Source: Bacteroides luti
GTDB taxonomy: Bacteria > Bacteroidota > Bacteroidia > Bacteroidales > Bacteroidaceae
DNA length: 64,000 nucleotides
Reading direction: 5' to 3'
Assembly (NCBI RefSeq): GCF_900128905.1
Contig: NZ_FQTV01000003.1
Coordinates: 62,001 to 126,000 of the forward strand
The notes beneath the pieces were generated by a model. The model worked only from the letters and a program-made list of their open reading frames with translations, was not told where the DNA came from and did no database searches. Within the stretch, counting starts at the first letter, position 1. Each line of letters opens with the position of its first letter. This document shows positions 63,060 to 64,000 of the stretch, in pieces. The translations under genes were made by a program, and so were the position numbers.

Positions 63060-63857
63060 TCATTTAGCAACGGTTACTATCAGGGAGGCTACACCGATGA
63101 CCACGGACACCACAGAGAATACGATATTGGTGGCGGCTCCTACCCCAGCACCCTTGGCTTTGGTTTTGTTGGGCTCTACATAGACCACATCGCCCTGACG
63201 GAGGTAATAGAAGGGAGAAAAGATGAGGTTGCGGTCGTTGAGGTTGAGGGTGGTGATGGTTTTGTGCCCATCGGACTCTTCGCGCAGAATCTTTACCACA
63301 TCTCTACGGCCATAAAGGGTGAGGTCTCCTGCCAGCGAAAGGGCTTGCAGGATGCTGATTTTTTCGTCGGGCACTGTATAAACACCGGGCTGGTTGACTT
63401 CGCCCAGCACGGAGATTTTATAGTTGACAAAGCGCACGGTGACTACGAGGTCGGCCTTGAGGTAATCTTTCAGCTTTTCGGTGATCATCTGTTTTACCTG
63501 ATCGGTAGTGGAATTAACCACATAGAGCTTTCCCATCACGGGGAAGTCGATGGTGCCACGGGTATCTACCAGGTAGCTTTGCAAGGAGACATTGGCCTGG
63601 GTGGCGTTTTCGTTATAGGGCACTGAAGTTAATAGATTGAAGGGCATATAGGTGTCGGGATCTTCGGCTCCGCTTACAATGATGCGCAGCATATCGTTGG
63701 GCTTTATCTTTGCACTATAGGGTTGTGCACTTCGTTGCAGTTGTGCATCGGTAAGGTTCTCTACACCTTGCAGGTAGGCTACGTTCTTTGTTGACCGGCA
63801 TCCACTTACTATGGCTGCCGTGAGCAGGAGGGCTACTATTTTAATAATGTTTTTCAT
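63060..63857 (-). CDS. Wza-like polysaccharide export lipoprotein, GC-richer copy
   Basis: 265 residues. Signal with Cys20 (VSGC), Poly_export (NDMLRIIVSGAEDPDTYMPFN, GTIDFPVMGKLYVVNSTTDQVKQMI), SLBB (ISVLGEVNQPGVYTVPDEKISILQALSLAGDLTLYGRRD) and C-terminal helix (ATNIVFSVVSVVIGVASLIVTVAK). It is the first gene of the minus-strand locus inside the window. The usual partner tyrosine autokinase (Wzc) is not in the window. The clear difference in base composition from its neighbour at 61954 suggests different origins of the two copies. Confidence 0.92.
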   Translation of the reverse strand: MKNIIKIVALLLTAAIVSGCRSTKNVAYLQGVENLTDAQLQRSAQPYSAKIKPNDMLRIIVSGAEDPDTYMPFNLLTSVPYNENATQANVSLQSYLVDTRGTIDFPVMGKLYVVNSTTDQVKQMITEKLKDYLKADLVVTVRFVNYKISVLGEVNQPGVYTVPDEKISILQALSLAGDLTLYGRRDVVKILREESDGHKTITTLNLNDRNLIFSPFYYLRQGDVVYVEPNKTKAKGAGVGAATNIVFSVVSVVIGVASLIVTVAK

Positions 63858-63959
63858 TTGACTGTGTGCTTTGTTAAATAAACATTCGAACTGTTATTTT
63901 AGTTCATTTTCCTTAAAATTTTATTCAAACAGGAGTAATTAATAAATTAATTTATTTTA

Positions 63960-63992
63960 TTTGGCGGTTATTAGATAAATTGTTTATCTTTG
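63960..63992 (+). promoter_or_regulatory. Outward promoter at the right edge
   Basis: TTTG (63960-63963), 21 bases, TATCTTTG (63985-63992), a full consensus match. It points right, away from the Wza-like gene, to a gene outside the window. Confidence 0.75.
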
Positions 63993-64000
63993 TGACCATT

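Noticed and set aside
1..64000. tRNA or rRNA genes
   Set aside because: None recognised by eye on either strand. A tRNAscan run would settle it.

Overview
The window comes from a Bacteroidota chromosome, most likely order Bacteroidales. The signs are two SusC/SusD pairs, an ECF sigma/FecR regulator pair, the block VirE-like protein / DUF4248 / HU-HIG / N-acetylmuramoyl-L-alanine amidase that commonly lies next to capsule loci in Bacteroides and relatives, a type IX secretion tail on a glycosidase, and many promoters of the TTG-N19-21-TAnnTTTG type. The genus cannot be fixed from the sequence.

Layout. 1-1179 (-) is the 5' part of a protein made of FG-GAP-like repeats that runs off the window. 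1531-6807 (-) is a SusC/SusD pair. 7198-16234 (+) is a second polysaccharide-utilisation locus: ECF sigma, FecR anti-sigma, an STN-bearing SusC broken by one in-frame TGA just before the TonB box, SusD, a BACON lipoprotein and a sulfatase. This suggests use of a sulfated glycan.

16.3-39.5 kb is an accessory island and the most unusual part of the window. Fourteen copies of one structured repeat family lie in it, in strict alternation. A-type copies are always on + and B-type copies always on -. They delimit seven cassettes (A-gene-B) of about 1.3-2.2 kb. The cargo is a DUF234-type ATPase, an AbiEii toxin with its HTH antitoxin, a 76-aa protein, a TPR-like protein, an Abi_2 (AbiD/F) HEPN protein with its own leader RNA, a damaged fic gene, and a solitary VirE-like ATPase. 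Each repeat starts at the cassette edge with a hairpin whose loop is complementary to a segment just downstream. Both pairings are preserved by compensating changes among copies. A long covarying hairpin follows, then a tail of GAA-loop mini-hairpins. One cassette splits the DUF4248/HU/amidase block, which argues that A-gene-B is the inserted unit. No transposase or integrase is visible. Genes between cassettes include an AbiJ-like protein, a secreted GH5 glycosidase, two AAA_14/DUF4143 ATPases and the VirE/HU/amidase block.

39.5-41.3 kb (+) holds Wzi and a small lipoprotein. 41.5-63.9 kb (-) is a surface-polysaccharide locus: two Wza-like export lipoproteins, Wzx, Wzy, three GT4 glycosyltransferases, a PglC-like initiating transferase, and PglD/PglE/PglF-like enzymes that suggest a bacillosamine-type first sugar. 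Inserted among the Pgl genes is a fatty-acid-like module: two acyl carrier proteins, a KAS III, two SDRs, an acyl-activating enzyme, a LuxE-LuxC fusion and a metallo-beta-lactamase-fold hydrolase. Relics of a second Wzx and of VirE-like genes show turnover of both regions.
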